Positions 1-9,552 of a stretch of 64,000 nucleotides of DNA are shown here, piece by piece. The number at the start of each line of letters is the position of its first letter. Within the stretch, counting starts at the first letter, position 1. The position numbers and the translations under genes were made by a program. A model generated the notes under the pieces. It had not been told where the DNA came from. It was given only the letters and a program-made list of their open reading frames with translations, and did no database searches. This DNA comes from Nocardioides exalbidus (lineage in GTDB: Bacteria > Actinomycetota > Actinomycetes > Propionibacteriales > Nocardioidaceae), in the NCBI RefSeq assembly GCF_900105585.1, contig NZ_FNRT01000002.1, positions 3,596,001 to 3,660,000 of the forward strand, given 5' to 3'.

Positions 1-398
1 GGCACGCCGCGCCGCTCGACGGGGTAGAGGTCGGCCACCAGCGCGAGGGTGGCCGGCACCAGCCCGCCGCCGCCGACGCCCTGGAGGAATCGGCCGGCGA
101 CGATGCTCGGCATGTCGTAGGCGAGCGTGGTCACGAGCGACCCGAGCGCGAACAGCACGAGGGCCATCACCAGCACCGGGACCCGGCCGCGGAGGTCGGC
201 GATCCGGCCGATGAGGGGGAGCATCGCGACGTAGCCCAGGAGGAAGCCGCTGACGATCGGCGCGGCCCGCTGGAGCTGGTCGATCGGCACCCCGACGCCG
301 GTCATCATGTCGGGCAGCGCCAGCACGACGACGTAGGTGTCGGCGGCGGCGAAGGCGACCGCGACCGCCGCGAGGGCGAGCAGCAGGCGCTGGCTCAC
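1..398 (-). CDS. MFS exporter, P55-like (N-terminal part)
   Basis: The gene runs off the left edge; the first ~132 residues are visible. They hold about four membrane helices and the MFS motif A (GRIADLRGRVPVL) after the second helix, then a GRFLQGVGGGGLVPAT stretch. The stretch ADTYVVVLALPDMM..GVPIDQLQ..IV..FLLGY closely matches the start of mycobacterial P55 (Rv1410c) as I remember it. P55 is an inner-membrane exporter that works with lipoprotein LprG in moving lipids and drugs. The GTG start overlaps the stop of the upstream lipoprotein gene (GTGA), so the two are translationally coupled, matching the lprG-p55 pair. The substrate here is not known. Confidence 0.85.
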   Translation of the reverse strand, partial: MSQRLLLALAAVAVAFAAADTYVVVLALPDMMTGVGVPIDQLQRAAPIVSGFLLGYVAMLPLIGRIADLRGRVPVLVMALVLFALGSLVTTLAYDMPSIVAGRFLQGVGGGGLVPATLALVADLYPVERRGV

Positions 399-1117
399 GG
401 GGCGGTGATGTCCTTCTCGGTGCCGTAGTCGGCGAAGTCGACGGTGTAGGTCATCGGGTCGGTGTGGGGGTAGAAGACACCCGTCATGGTGGCCTTGCGG
501 AGCTCGCCGTCGTCGGTGACCTGCCACTCCACGTCGAACGAGTCCCCGGCCGAGGACGGGATCACCGCGTCCATCGCGTCACCGGGGACGGTGCCCGAGT
601 AGGTCGTGAGGACCTCCTTGTTGTCCGCGCCGCCGCGCACGCTCTCGCCGACCTCGGGCGACTCGGTGAGCGTCAGCAGGCCCGGGAACCCGTCCTCGCC
701 GATGAGCTGGGACGGGTCGGGGGCGCCGTACTCCTGGGGGTTGACCTTGTTCCAGCCCGGCGTGAACGGCAGCTGGGCATAGACCGTGTCGTCGACGGCG
801 ATGACGGGCACGTCGACGTTCTGGCCGGCGAAGACCACCGAGATGGTGCCCTCGAAGGCCGGCGCGTCGGTGATCGTGCCGGTCGCGTTGGCGATGCCCG
901 AGACGCCATCGGGGAGGGCTCCCGTCGCCAGCGTCAGCTCGACGCCGGTCGTCCCGGCCAGCGTGGCCGACGCCTCGGCGAGCACGTCCTCGGGCGACTT
1001 CCCCTCCTCGGCCGGCGAGTCGCTGCCGGAGCAGGCGGCCAGCGTCGGGAGGGCGAGCAGGAGTGCGGAGGTGGCCACGGCGAGGCCCCTCTGTCGGGTG
1101 TGCAGGCGGCGGGACAT
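395..1117 (-). CDS. lprG: LppX/LprAFG-family lipoprotein, LprG-like
   Basis: A 240-residue secreted lipoprotein. It starts with a basic N-region and a hydrophobic core ending in a lipobox (LPTLAAC, Cys29), followed by a Ser/Asp/Glu-rich linker. The rest fits the LppX_LprAFG fold: VELTLATG, then GTI..APAFEGTISVVFAG, and a late YTVDFADYG strand. Family members (LprG, LppX) bind triacylated lipids in a hydrophobic pocket and carry them across the cell envelope. The ATG at 1117 is chosen because it gives a clean signal peptide; upstream in-frame sequence is low-complexity Pro/Arg/Ser shadow. It overlaps the downstream exporter gene by four bases. The family call is firm; LprG rather than LppX is inferred from the exporter partner. 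Confidence 0.85.
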   Translation of the reverse strand: MSRRLHTRQRGLAVATSALLLALPTLAACSGSDSPAEEGKSPEDVLAEASATLAGTTGVELTLATGALPDGVSGIANATGTITDAPAFEGTISVVFAGQNVDVPVIAVDDTVYAQLPFTPGWNKVNPQEYGAPDPSQLIGEDGFPGLLTLTESPEVGESVRGGADNKEVLTTYSGTVPGDAMDAVIPSSAGDSFDVEWQVTDDGELRKATMTGVFYPHTDPMTYTVDFADYGTEKDITAP

Positions 1118-1121
1118 GGCG

Positions 1122-3665
1122 TCAGCCTTCCACAGGGAGGGTCGCGTCACCGGGCTCCTCGACGGACGGGGCCGCGGCGCTGCCCCCGGCCTGGTTGGCA
1201 GCCTGGGTGGCGACCTGGGCGGCGACCGGGGAGGCGATGGCGGCGATCGGCTGCGGGGCGGGTACGCCGGAGCCGTCCCGTCGCCCGTCGGCCGCGGGGA
1301 GGTCGATGGGCGCGCCGCTCGACGCCGAGGCGCGGGCCGGACCGGGCCCGGCCCAGGCGGCGACGAGCGTGTCCTCGCCCTTGAGGAAGCGGTGGCTGCG
1401 GACGCCACCGGTGGCGCGGCCCTTGCCGGGGTACTCGCTGAACGGCGTCACCTTCACCGCACCGGCCTCCGTGCCGGGCAGGGCGGTGGACGAGCCGGAC
1501 GCGGTGACGACGACGGCGTCGGCCGGGTCGAACGCACCGAAGAAGGCGACCGTCTGGCCGGCGCCGAGCTTGATGCCGGCCATGCCGCCGCCGGCGCGGC
1601 CCTGCGGGCGCACGCCGGAGGCCCCGAAGTGGAGGAGCTGGGCGTCGGTCGAGATGAAGCAGAGCTCCTCCTCGCCGGTCGTGAGCTCCACGGCCCCGAC
1701 GACCTCGTCGCCGTCCTTGAGGCCGATGACCTCCCACTCGTCGCGGCCCAGGACCTCGGGGTTGACCCGCTTGACGATGCCGTCGCGGGTGCCGAGAGCG
1801 AGGCCGGGGCCGTCGGTCGGGAGCGAGGTCAGCGCGAGGGCGCGCTCGCCGTTGTCGAGCGAGAGGACCTCGCTGAGCGGCAGGCCGCCCTGGAGGTTGG
1901 GGTCGTTGGCGGAGTCGGGGAGCTCGGGCATGTCGAGGACGCCGACCTTCAGCAGGCGGCCGCGGTTGGTGAGCACGCCCACCTCGCCCCGGGCGGTCGT
2001 CCGGACGGCGCTCGTCACCACGTCGTGGTTGGCGCGGCCCTCGCCGTGCCCGGGCGCGGACGCGGACGTCGTACGGGCGAGGAGGCCGCTGGACGACAGC
2101 AGCGCGAAGCACGGGTCGTCGGCGACCTCGAGGGGCGTGGCGCTCGCGGCGGTGACGGTGGTGCCGGCGGACGCGAGCAGCACGGTGCGGCGCGGGGTGC
2201 CGTGCTCCTTGGCGACCTCGGTGAGCTCGTCGGAGACCACCTTCCGGAGCAGCTTCTCGTCGGCGAGGATCGCGTCGAGGTACTCGATCGTGCGCTCGAG
2301 CTCGGACTTCTCCTTCTCCAGCTCGATCTTGGAGAACTTGGTGAGCCGGCGCAGCGGCATGTCGAGGATGTAGTCGGCCTGCACCTCGGAGAGGTCGAAG
2401 ACCGAGATCAGCCGCTCCTTGGCCGCGGCGGCGTTGTCGGAGCCGCGGATGACCTGGATGACCTCGTCGATGTCGAGGATCGCGACGAGCAGGCCGTCGA
2501 CGAGGTGGAGGCGGTCCGCGGCCTTCTTGCGACGGTGCGTGGAGCGGCGGCGGACGACCTCGAAGCGGTGGCCGAGGAAGACCTCGAGCATCTGCTTGAG
2601 GCCCAGCGTGCGCGGCTGGCCGTCGACCAGGGCGACGGCGTTGATGCCGAAGGAGTCCTCGAGCGCGGTCTGGCGGTAGAGCTGCTCGAGGATCGCCTCG
2701 GGCACGAAGCCGTTCTTGACCTCGATCACCAGGCGCAGCCCGTGCTCGCGGTCGCTGAGGTCCTTGATGTCGGCGATGCCCTGCAGCTTCTTGGCGAGCA
2801 CGAGCTTCTTGATCTGCTCCATCACCCGCTCGGTGCCGACGCCGTAGGGGAGCTCGGTCACGACGATGCCCTTGCGGCGCGCGGTGACCGACTCGACGCG
2901 GGCCGTGGCGCGCATCCTGAACGTGCCGCGACCGGACTCGTAGGCGTCCTTGATGCCGTCGAGCCCGACGATCTTGCCGCCCGTGGGCAGGTCGGGGCCG
3001 GGGACGAACCGCATGAGGTCGTCGGTCGTGGCCTTCGGGTGCGTGATGAGGTGCTTGAGCGCCTGGACGACCTCGACGAGGTTGTGCGGGGCGATGTTGG
3101 TGGCCATGCCGACCGCGATGCCGGCCGAGCCGTTGACGAGCAGGTGCGGGATCGCGGCCGGCAGGACGACCGGCTCCATCTCCCGCGAGTCGTAGTTGGG
3201 CTTGAAGTCGACGGTGTCCTCGTCGATCGAGGCCGTCATCGCCACCGCGGCCGGCGCCATCCGGCACTCGGTGTAGCGCATCGCGGCGGGGGAGTCGTCG
3301 GGCGAGCCGAAGTTGCCGTGGCCGTCGACGGTCGGCAGGCGCATCGACCACGACTGCGCCATCCGGACCAGTGCGTCGTAGATCGCGCCGTCGCCGTGGG
3401 GATGGAGCCGGCCCATGACCTCGCCGACGACGCGGGCGCTCTTCACGTGCCCGCGGTCGGGCCGCAGCGACATGTCGTCCATCGTGTAGAGGATGCGGCG
3501 CTGGACCGGCTTGAGGCCGTCGCGGGCGTCGGGCAGGGCCCGGGAGTAGATGACGGAGTAGGCGTACTCCAGGAACGACGACTGCATCTCGTCGCGGATG
3601 TCGGTGTCGAGGATGTGCTCCTCGAAGTCGTCCGGGAGGGGCTGCTTCGTCGTACGTCGTGCCAT
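1122..3665 (-). CDS. parC: Type II topoisomerase subunit A (ParC/GyrA-like)
   Basis: An 847-residue A subunit of DNA gyrase/topoisomerase IV, which cuts and rejoins DNA through a tyrosyl phosphodiester. The N-terminal part is canonical: [27 protein letters not shown], then [20 protein letters not shown], then the active tyrosine in [10 protein letters not shown] (Tyr131). The C-terminal half forms the beta-pinwheel. A degenerate [12 protein letters not shown] stretch sits where GyrA has the QRRGGKG box, so decatenase (ParC-like) function is more likely than a second gyrase. No B subunit lies in the window. The position matching E. coli GyrA Ser83 is Gly93. The start could also be the ATG three codons upstream (3674). 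The much longer open frame upstream is antisense shadow of the next gene. Confidence 0.88.
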   Translation of the reverse strand: MARRTTKQPLPDDFEEHILDTDIRDEMQSSFLEYAYSVIYSRALPDARDGLKPVQRRILYTMDDMSLRPDRGHVKSARVVGEVMGRLHPHGDGAIYDALVRMAQSWSMRLPTVDGHGNFGSPDDSPAAMRYTECRMAPAAVAMTASIDEDTVDFKPNYDSREMEPVVLPAAIPHLLVNGSAGIAVGMATNIAPHNLVEVVQALKHLITHPKATTDDLMRFVPGPDLPTGGKIVGLDGIKDAYESGRGTFRMRATARVESVTARRKGIVVTELPYGVGTERVMEQIKKLVLAKKLQGIADIKDLSDREHGLRLVIEVKNGFVPEAILEQLYRQTALEDSFGINAVALVDGQPRTLGLKQMLEVFLGHRFEVVRRRSTHRRKKAADRLHLVDGLLVAILDIDEVIQVIRGSDNAAAAKERLISVFDLSEVQADYILDMPLRRLTKFSKIELEKEKSELERTIEYLDAILADEKLLRKVVSDELTEVAKEHGTPRRTVLLASAGTTVTAASATPLEVADDPCFALLSSSGLLARTTSASAPGHGEGRANHDVVTSAVRTTARGEVGVLTNRGRLLKVGVLDMPELPDSANDPNLQGGLPLSEVLSLDNGERALALTSLPTDGPGLALGTRDGIVKRVNPEVLGRDEWEVIGLKDGDEVVGAVELTTGEEELCFISTDAQLLHFGASGVRPQGRAGGGMAGIKLGAGQTVAFFGAFDPADAVVVTASGSSTALPGTEAGAVKVTPFSEYPGKGRATGGVRSHRFLKGEDTLVAAWAGPGPARASASSGAPIDLPAADGRRDGSGVPAPQPIAAIASPVAAQVATQAANQAGGSAAAPSVEEPGDATLPVEG

Positions 3666-3797
3666 GGGCGTCATTGTCCCTGCCCGGGCTGCCGGAGGAG
3701 CCGGGGGCACGCCGGGGACGGCCCGTGACCTTCGGTGTCCGCCGGGCGTTGCCGAGGTATGCGCACCGTGGCTGATCCTTGCCGATAGATTGCAGCC

Positions 3798-6518
3798 GTG
3801 ACCGAAGCGGACGCCACTGTCGAGGTGGCCACGACTCCGCCGCCCCGCCACTGGGAGGCGGACGTGCTGCTGCGCGACGGTCGCACCGCGCACATCCGCC
3901 CGATGCAGCCCGAGGACCGGGCGCTGCTGGTCGACTTCTACGCCCGCGTCTCGGACCAGTCGAAGTACTACCGCTTCTTCTCGCCCATGCCGGAGCTGTC
4001 CGAGCGCGACCTCGACCGGTTCACCCAGGTCGACCACCGCGACCGGGTCGCGCTGATCCTGCTCGTCGCCGGCCACATGATCGCCGTCGGCCGCTTCGAC
4101 ACGATCCGCCCCGGCCACGCCGAGGTCGCCTTCCTCGTCGAGGACCGGCACCAGGGCCGCGGGATCGGCCAGCTGCTGCTCGAGCACCTCGCCCAGGCCG
4201 GTCGCGAGCGTGGCGTCGAGGAGTTCGTCGCCGAGGTGCTGCCGGACAACCAGGCGATGATCCACACGTTCAGGGACGCCGGCTACCAGGTGAAGAGCGC
4301 CTTCGAGGACGGCGTGATGGAGCTGGTGTTCCGGATCGACCCGACCGACACCGCCATCGGCGTGATGGAGCAGCGCGAGCACCGCGCGGAGTACGCCTCG
4401 ATCGAGCGCTTCTTCTCGCCGAAGTCGGTCGCGATCATCGGCGCCAGCCGCCGCCAGGACACCATCGGCCGCGCCCTCGTGCGCCACCTCGTGCTGGGCA
4501 ACTTCACCGGCCGGATCCACGTCGTCAACCCGAGCGCCGACTCGGTCTCGGGCATGCCGGCCTGGAAGACCGTCGGGGAGATCCCCGGCGAGGTCGACGT
4601 CGCGATCGTCGCCGTGCCGGCCGAGTCGGTGCAGGACGTCGTGCTCGACTGCGCCGCGAAGGGCGTCCACGGCCTCGTCGTCATCTCCTCGGGCTTCGCC
4701 GAGACCGGGGAGGAGGGCCGGATGCGCCAGCGCCGGCTGGTCGGCCTCTCGCGGTCCTACGGCCTGCGGCTGATCGGCCCCAACGCCCTCGGCATCATCA
4801 ACACCGACCCCGACGTCCAGCTCAACGCGTCGCTGTCGTCGGTCATGCCGCCCCGCGGCCGTGCCGGCTTCTTCTGCCAGTCCGGCGCGCTCGGCTCGGC
4901 GATCCTCGAGAAGGTCCAGAACCGCGGCCTCGGCCTCACCACCTTCGTCAGCGCCGGCAACCGCGCCGACGTCTCGGGCAACGACCTCCTGCAGTACTGG
5001 GAGGAGGACGACGCCACCGAGGTCGTGCTGCTCTACCTCGAGTCGATCGGCAACCCGCGCAAGTTCTCCCGCATCGCCCGCCGGGTCAGCCGCCGCAAGC
5101 CGATCGTGGCCGTCCGGTCCGGGCGCAGCTCGCAGGGCGTCCCGATGGGCCACGCCGTCCGCAAGATCGGCGCCCCGCCCGAGGCGGTCGACGCGATGTT
5201 CCGCCAGGCCGGGATCATCCAGGTCGAGTCGCTGGAGGAGATGTTCGACGTCGCCCAGCTCCTCGCCCACCAGCCGCTGCCGCGCGGGCGCCGCGTCGCG
5301 ATCGTCGGCAACTCCGACGCACTCGGCCTGCTCGCCGCCGACGCCGCCAACTCGGTCGGGCTCGTGGTCAACCGCCAGGAGGCGCTGGGCGCCGAGGCGA
5401 CCGCCGAGGACTTCGAGGACGCCCTCGACGCCGCGATCGACGACCCCGAGGTCGACGCGGTCGTGGCGATCTTCATCCCGCCGCTCAACGTCGCCGGCGC
5501 GCGTGAGCAGGTCGCCAACGTGCTGGCCGCGGTCGGTGAGCAGTCCGACAAGCCCATCGTGTCGACCTTCCTCGGCACCGAGGGCGTCCCGGAGCTGCTG
5601 CGGGTCCCCGACGTGGCCGGCTCCAGCGCCGGCCGCGGGTCCGTGCCGTCGTACCCCGCCGTCGAGGCCGCCGTCCGCGCCCTCGCCCGGGTCGTGGAGT
5701 ACGCCGTGTGGGTGCGGGTGCCGCAGACGAGCGTCGGCGAGCTGGTGGGCAACGACCGCGACGACGCGCGCCACCTGGTCAACGAGCTGCTGATGAACCA
5801 CCCCGAGGGCCGCGACCTGGACTTCGTCGAGCAGCACCGGCTCCTCGGCGCCTACGGCATCGACCTGTGGGACACCTACGCCGTCGAGACCCTCGACGAG
5901 GCCACCACCGCCGCCGAGGCGCTCGGCTGGGACGTCGTCCTCAAGGCGACCGCCGACCACCTGCGCGACCGCCCCGACCTGGCCCACGTCTGGCGCAACA
6001 TCGACGGTCCCGAGGACATGGCCGGCGCCTGGGCCTCCCTCAACCACCTGATCACCGACCCCGACCGGGCCGGCTTCGTGGTCCAGCGCAACGCGCCGCC
6101 CGGCATCCCGGTCACCATCAACACGATGGAGGACCCGCTCTTCGGGCCCGTCCTCTCGTTCGGTGTCAGCGGGCCGCTCACCGAGCTGCTGGGCGACCGG
6201 ACCTACCGGATCCCGCCGCTGGCGGACCACGACGCGCAGGACATGATCCGCGAGATCAAGGCCTCGCCGCTCCTCTTCGGCTACCGCGGCAGCGAGATCG
6301 TCGACGTCGCCGAGATCGAGCGGCTGGTCCGCCAGGTCTCCCAGCTCCAGCACGACCTGCCCCAGGTGCGGGCCCTCCAGCTGCCGCTGGTGCTGGCCGG
6401 CGCGGACAGCGCCACGGTGCTGGGTGCCCACATCCGCGTGGAGCCGGTGAAGGACCCGCGCTCGGACTGGTTCGTGCGGCGGCTGAGCACGATGCCCGGG
6501 GACACCCTCCCCGATTGA
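3798..6518 (+). CDS. GNAT acetyltransferase fused to acyl-CoA synthetase (Pat-like)
   Basis: 906 residues. A GNAT domain comes first (~20-180, acetyl-CoA loop [13 protein letters not shown] at ~117). An NDP-forming acyl-CoA synthetase-like module follows: CoA-binding fold starting [23 protein letters not shown] at ~205, ligase domain with [10 protein letters not shown], and a C-terminal ATP-grasp domain from ~690. Pat protein acetyltransferases have these parts and acetylate lysines, for example on acyl-CoA synthetases. GNAT-first order is the arrangement I recall for Streptomyces PatA, opposite to the enteric enzyme. The His-containing loop of true ADP-forming synthetases reads MGHAVRKIG, so the module may sense rather than catalyse. 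GTG start; a TAGATT hexamer ends 6 nt upstream, suggesting a leaderless mRNA. Divergent from parC. Confidence 0.85.
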   Translation: MTEADATVEVATTPPPRHWEADVLLRDGRTAHIRPMQPEDRALLVDFYARVSDQSKYYRFFSPMPELSERDLDRFTQVDHRDRVALILLVAGHMIAVGRFDTIRPGHAEVAFLVEDRHQGRGIGQLLLEHLAQAGRERGVEEFVAEVLPDNQAMIHTFRDAGYQVKSAFEDGVMELVFRIDPTDTAIGVMEQREHRAEYASIERFFSPKSVAIIGASRRQDTIGRALVRHLVLGNFTGRIHVVNPSADSVSGMPAWKTVGEIPGEVDVAIVAVPAESVQDVVLDCAAKGVHGLVVISSGFAETGEEGRMRQRRLVGLSRSYGLRLIGPNALGIINTDPDVQLNASLSSVMPPRGRAGFFCQSGALGSAILEKVQNRGLGLTTFVSAGNRADVSGNDLLQYWEEDDATEVVLLYLESIGNPRKFSRIARRVSRRKPIVAVRSGRSSQGVPMGHAVRKIGAPPEAVDAMFRQAGIIQVESLEEMFDVAQLLAHQPLPRGRRVAIVGNSDALGLLAADAANSVGLVVNRQEALGAEATAEDFEDALDAAIDDPEVDAVVAIFIPPLNVAGAREQVANVLAAVGEQSDKPIVSTFLGTEGVPELLRVPDVAGSSAGRGSVPSYPAVEAAVRALARVVEYAVWVRVPQTSVGELVGNDRDDARHLVNELLMNHPEGRDLDFVEQHRLLGAYGIDLWDTYAVETLDEATTAAEALGWDVVLKATADHLRDRPDLAHVWRNIDGPEDMAGAWASLNHLITDPDRAGFVVQRNAPPGIPVTINTMEDPLFGPVLSFGVSGPLTELLGDRTYRIPPLADHDAQDMIREIKASPLLFGYRGSEIVDVAEIERLVRQVSQLQHDLPQVRALQLPLVLAGADSATVLGAHIRVEPVKDPRSDWFVRRLSTMPGDTLPD

Positions 6519-6521
6519 GCC

Positions 6522-6566
6522 CCGGCCGACTGGGCTCCGGCCGATTGGGCTCCGGCCGACTGAACT
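6522..6566. repeat. Three tandem copies of a 15-bp unit
   Basis: Three head-to-tail copies of CCGGCCGAYTGGGCT; the third ends GAACT. They lie in the gap between the Pat-like gene and the DUF5998 gene. This is a local tandem duplication with no evident function. Confidence 0.8.
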
Positions 6567-6595
6567 GCCGCGGCGGGGCGTGACAGACTGCCGTC

Positions 6596-7177
6596 ATGCC
6601 CCGCTCCATCCGTGACGCGGACGTCTCCCACGACCTCCGCAAGGCGATCCACCGCACCGGCTACTACCCCGAGGTCGTCGCCGACGGCGTCTTCTCGGCT
6701 GCCGGCGGCGAGGAGGTCCTGTCCTACTTCGTGCACCACGAGACGACGTTCGACCACGAAGAGGTACGCCGCCACCTGACCGCGCTGCTCCTCACCCCGA
6801 CGCGGCTCGTGATCGCGCACACCGACGAGCACCCCGGCGACGACCTGCTCCCGGAGCCCTACACCTCCACGACGACCGAGGCGGTCACGCTCACGTCGAT
6901 CCGCACCGTGGTCGTGACCCGCATGGTGGCCAACCCGACCAAGGGTGTCGCGCCTCCCGCCGAGGCCGTGCTGACGATCGGGTGGGGCGGTGTCGGCCGG
7001 ATCGACCTCGAGCCCGCCGGCTGCTCCGACCCCAGCTGCGACGCCGACCACGGCTACACCGGCACGCTGGCCGGCGACGACTACACGTTGCGGGTCTCGG
7101 CCGCCGCCGAGGGCGCCGACTCGGTCGCCGGCCTGCTCGCGTTCGCCGAGGCGCTCTCCGCGCGCACCCGGGGATGA
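6596..7177 (+). CDS. DUF5998 family protein
   Basis: 193 residues, soluble, no signal peptide or membrane segment. The opening (SHDLRKAIHRTGYYPEVVADGVFSAAGGEEVLSYFVHHETTFD..EVRRHLTALLLTPTRLVIAHTDEHP) and the TRMV.NP..GVAPPAEAVLTIGWGG core belong to an actinobacterial family of unknown function usually next to the phosphodiesterase that follows here. Cys pair CSDPSCDADHGY near residues 142-150. Its stop overlaps the start of that gene (ATGA), so the two are co-translated. CAGACT ends 6 nt before the ATG and may be a weak -10 of a leaderless transcript. The beta-rich pattern resembles a PH-like fold, which is a guess. Confidence 0.75.
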   Translation: MPRSIRDADVSHDLRKAIHRTGYYPEVVADGVFSAAGGEEVLSYFVHHETTFDHEEVRRHLTALLLTPTRLVIAHTDEHPGDDLLPEPYTSTTTEAVTLTSIRTVVVTRMVANPTKGVAPPAEAVLTIGWGGVGRIDLEPAGCSDPSCDADHGYTGTLAGDDYTLRVSAAAEGADSVAGLLAFAEALSARTRG

Positions 7178-8310
7178 CGCCTCCCGGGACGCCGGGGGCC
7201 TTCACGGCGCCGGCGTACGGCGACCGGTCGCTCGCCGACGTCGTGCCGTCCGTCGGCCGCGCGCTCGGCGTGGCCCTCGACGGCCACCCGGTCGGCCTCG
7301 AGCTCCCGCCGGCTCCCTCCTACGTCGTGTTCCTCGTCGACGGGATGGGGGCCGAGCTGCTGGCGCGCTACGCCCACGCGGCGCCGTACCTCTCCTCCCT
7401 GCTCGTCGACGGCGCCACCGGCACCGCGGGCGTGCCCTCGACGACGGCCACCTCGCTCACCTCGCTCGGCACCGGCCTGCCGCCGGGCACGCACGGGCTG
7501 GTGGGCTTCACGGCCCGGATCCCGGGCACGGACCGGTTGCTCAACCACCTGTGGTGGGACAAGGGGATCGACCCCCTGGAGTGGCAGCCGCACCCGACGG
7601 CCCTGGGGAGGCTCGCCCACGCGGGCGTGCACGTCACCTCGGTCAACAAGCGTGACTTCGACGGCACCGGCCTGACGGTCGCGTCCCAGCGCGGGGCGAC
7701 CTACGTCGGCGCCGACCGCGTGGGGGAGCGGATCGCCGCCACCGTCTCGGCGTCCGCCCACGAGCCCTCGCTGACCTACGTCTACGACTCCGACCTCGAC
7801 TGGACCGGGCACAAGTTCGGCGTGGCCTCGACCCAGTGGCTGCAGCAGCTCGCGATGGTCGACGCGGAGGCCGAGCAGATGCGCGACGCGCTGCCGTCCT
7901 CGACCCGGCTGCTGGTGGTGGCCGACCACGGGATGGTCGACAGCCCGCGTGGCTCGCGGGTCGACGTCGACGAGACCGACGGCCTGCGCGACGGGGTGGC
8001 GCTGATCGGTGGCGAGGCGAGGTTCCGGCACCTCTACTGCTCGGCCGGCGCGGTGGACGACGTCGCCGCCACCTGGCGGTCGGTCCTCGGCGACCGGGCG
8101 ACGGTGCTGACGCGCGAGGAGGCCATCTCGACCGGCTGGTTCGGCGCGGTCGACCCCGGCGTGCTGCCGCGCCTCGGGGACGTGGTCGTCGCCTGCCACG
8201 GCGACACGGCGGTGGTCTCGACCCGCGACTTCGCCTACGAGGACACCCTCGTCGGGCTCCACGGCTCGCTCACGCCAGCGGAGATGCTGATCCCGATCCT
8301 GGTCGGCTGA
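7174..8310 (+). CDS. Alkaline-phosphatase-superfamily phosphodiesterase
   Basis: 378 residues, type I phosphodiesterase/nucleotide pyrophosphatase family. The N-terminal metal aspartate lies in YVVFLVDGMGAELL, followed by GVPSTTATSLTSLGTGLPPGTHGLVGF, where a Thr of the STTATS stretch should be the nucleophile. Later metal ligands are YVYDSDLDWTGHKFG and LLVVADHGMVD, and a final His is in LVGLHGSLTPAEMLIPI. The enzyme should hydrolyse nucleotide-type phosphodiesters; the substrate is unknown. No signal peptide is visible, so it is likely cytoplasmic. The ATG is fixed by the four-base overlap with the DUF5998 gene. Convergent with tdk; a palindrome of the GTGAGTC family lies between them. Confidence 0.83.
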   Translation: MTPPGTPGAFTAPAYGDRSLADVVPSVGRALGVALDGHPVGLELPPAPSYVVFLVDGMGAELLARYAHAAPYLSSLLVDGATGTAGVPSTTATSLTSLGTGLPPGTHGLVGFTARIPGTDRLLNHLWWDKGIDPLEWQPHPTALGRLAHAGVHVTSVNKRDFDGTGLTVASQRGATYVGADRVGERIAATVSASAHEPSLTYVYDSDLDWTGHKFGVASTQWLQQLAMVDAEAEQMRDALPSSTRLLVVADHGMVDSPRGSRVDVDETDGLRDGVALIGGEARFRHLYCSAGAVDDVAATWRSVLGDRATVLTREEAISTGWFGAVDPGVLPRLGDVVVACHGDTAVVSTRDFAYEDTLVGLHGSLTPAEMLIPILVG

Positions 8311-8331
8311 GCGGGTCGGCTGATCGGCCGA

Positions 8332-8366
8332 CTTGCCCGTGAGTCTCCTGGAGACTCATCGGCAAG
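8332..8366. repeat. Palindrome, GTGAGTC/GACTCA family, copy 1
   Basis: Two 16-nt arms around a CTG loop: CTTGCCCGTGAGTCTC and GAGACTCATCGGCAAG, with two mismatches. It sits between convergent genes (phosphodiesterase and tdk), the position of a bidirectional terminator. No T tract follows on either strand. Three relatives lie within the next 11 kb. Confidence 0.85.
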
Positions 8367-8375
8367 GAGAGCGCG

Positions 8376-9029
8376 TCAGCCGAAGGGCAGCGGCTCGGGG
8401 GCCAGGCTGACGGCCTTGGCGCGCGCCGCGGTGAGGCGACGACGGTGGTGCTGGCGGCAGAGGACCTCGTACGCCACGTCGGCGGGCGGCTCGTCGGCCT
8501 GGTCGACGTCGCCGACGACGATCACCTCGCCCTCGACGACCATCGCGCCGTTCTCGGTGCGGGCGTTGTGGGTGGCCCGCTTGCCGCACCAGCAGAGTGC
8601 CTCGACCTGGAGGACGTTCATCCGGTCGGCGAGCTCGACGAGCCGGGCGCTGCCCGGGAAGAGCGCGGTGCGGAAGTCGGTGAGGATGCCGAAGGCGAAG
8701 ACGTCGATCTGGAGCTCGTCGACGACCTTGGCGAGCTGGTCGATCTGCTCGGGCGCGTAGAACTGGGCCTCGTCGCAGATCAGGTAGTCGATCCGGCCGC
8801 CACGGGTCAGGGTGTCGACGACGTACTTCCAGAAGTCGAAGTCCGCGTCGACCTCGAGGGCGTCGTGGGTCAGCCCGAGCCGGCTGGACAGCACCGCCGC
8901 CCCGGCCCGGTCGTGGGTCGTGAAGATCCGGCCGACGCGTCCCCGGGCGGCGTGGTTGTGGTTGGTCTGGAGCGCCAGCGTCGACTTGCCGGAGTCCATC
9001 GTGCCCGTGAAGAAGTGCAGTTCAGCCAT
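8376..9029 (-). CDS. tdk: Thymidine kinase
   Basis: 217 residues, type II (bacterial/cellular) thymidine kinase, which phosphorylates thymidine to dTMP for salvage. Walker A is FFTGTMDSGKST (residues 6-17). The Walker-B-like site with the base region is YLICDEAQFYAPEQIDQL. Two pairs of likely zinc ligands occur: ALCWCGKRATHNAR, and CRQHHRRR near the C terminus. Length is normal for the family. The ATG directly precedes AELHFFTGTMDSGKST as in homologues, so the upstream open frame is excluded. It stands alone on the minus strand between convergent neighbours. Confidence 0.95.
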   Translation of the reverse strand: MAELHFFTGTMDSGKSTLALQTNHNHAARGRVGRIFTTHDRAGAAVLSSRLGLTHDALEVDADFDFWKYVVDTLTRGGRIDYLICDEAQFYAPEQIDQLAKVVDELQIDVFAFGILTDFRTALFPGSARLVELADRMNVLQVEALCWCGKRATHNARTENGAMVVEGEVIVVGDVDQADEPPADVAYEVLCRQHHRRRLTAARAKAVSLAPEPLPFG

Positions 9030-9055
9030 GTCGCGGCGATCCTGCCACAGACCGG

Positions 9056-9517
9056 TCAGGTCGCCGCGGCGGCCGCGCCGCCGTCGCTCGACTGGCGGTT
9101 GAGCTCCACGTAGGACACCCAGAGCACGAAGCACCCGGCGCGCGTGTCGAGCGGCTCGGACACCGTCAGTCGTGGCCGCCCGGTGAAGATTCCGGACCGC
9201 GTCACCTCACCGATGGGTGTGCCGGCACGGGACAGGGTCAGGCGCGAGGAGAACAACCCGGCAGTCCTCAGGTCGAGCTCGTCCCCGACCGAGATGGTCC
9301 AACGGGAGGTGAGGAACCCTGATCGCCGGGCGCCGTAGTGGACCGTCCCCGCCAGGCTCGCGGTGAGCTCGCTGCCGCCCCAACCGTTGGACCTGAACTC
9401 CCAGACCTCCGGCCCGATCTCGACCTCTGCGCGCTCGCGGAACCACGAGCGGGAGGCGCGTGCCACCTCGACGCCGTCGGCCTGGATGACGTCGCCTCGC
9501 GCCCAGTCGTACTCCAT
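9056..9517 (-). CDS. Hypothetical beta-rich protein
   Basis: 153 residues, not assigned to a named family. The sequence alternates short beta strands with turns (ASLAGTVHYGARRSGFLTSRWTISVGDELDLRTAGLFSSRLTLSRAGTPIGEVTRSGIFTGRPRLTVS), resembling LURP-one/Tubby-like scramblase-type sheets. It ends with a hydrophobic strand FVLWVSYVELNRQSS and a short Ala tail. No signal peptide or catalytic motif is visible. The gene lies upstream of and in line with tdk. GAGGCT ends 6 nt before the ATG, a possible weak -10. Function unknown. Confidence 0.6.
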   Translation of the reverse strand: MEYDWARGDVIQADGVEVARASRSWFRERAEVEIGPEVWEFRSNGWGGSELTASLAGTVHYGARRSGFLTSRWTISVGDELDLRTAGLFSSRLTLSRAGTPIGEVTRSGIFTGRPRLTVSEPLDTRAGCFVLWVSYVELNRQSSDGGAAAAAT

Positions 9518-9552
9518 GCCGGCAGCCTCCCACGACGTGGCAGGCTGCTTCC

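Noticed and set aside
786-3728. 980-residue plus-strand open frame
   Set aside because: It lies antisense to the lipoprotein and topoisomerase genes, is low-complexity (Arg/Gly/Val/Asp-rich) and shows no domain; a GC-rich shadow.
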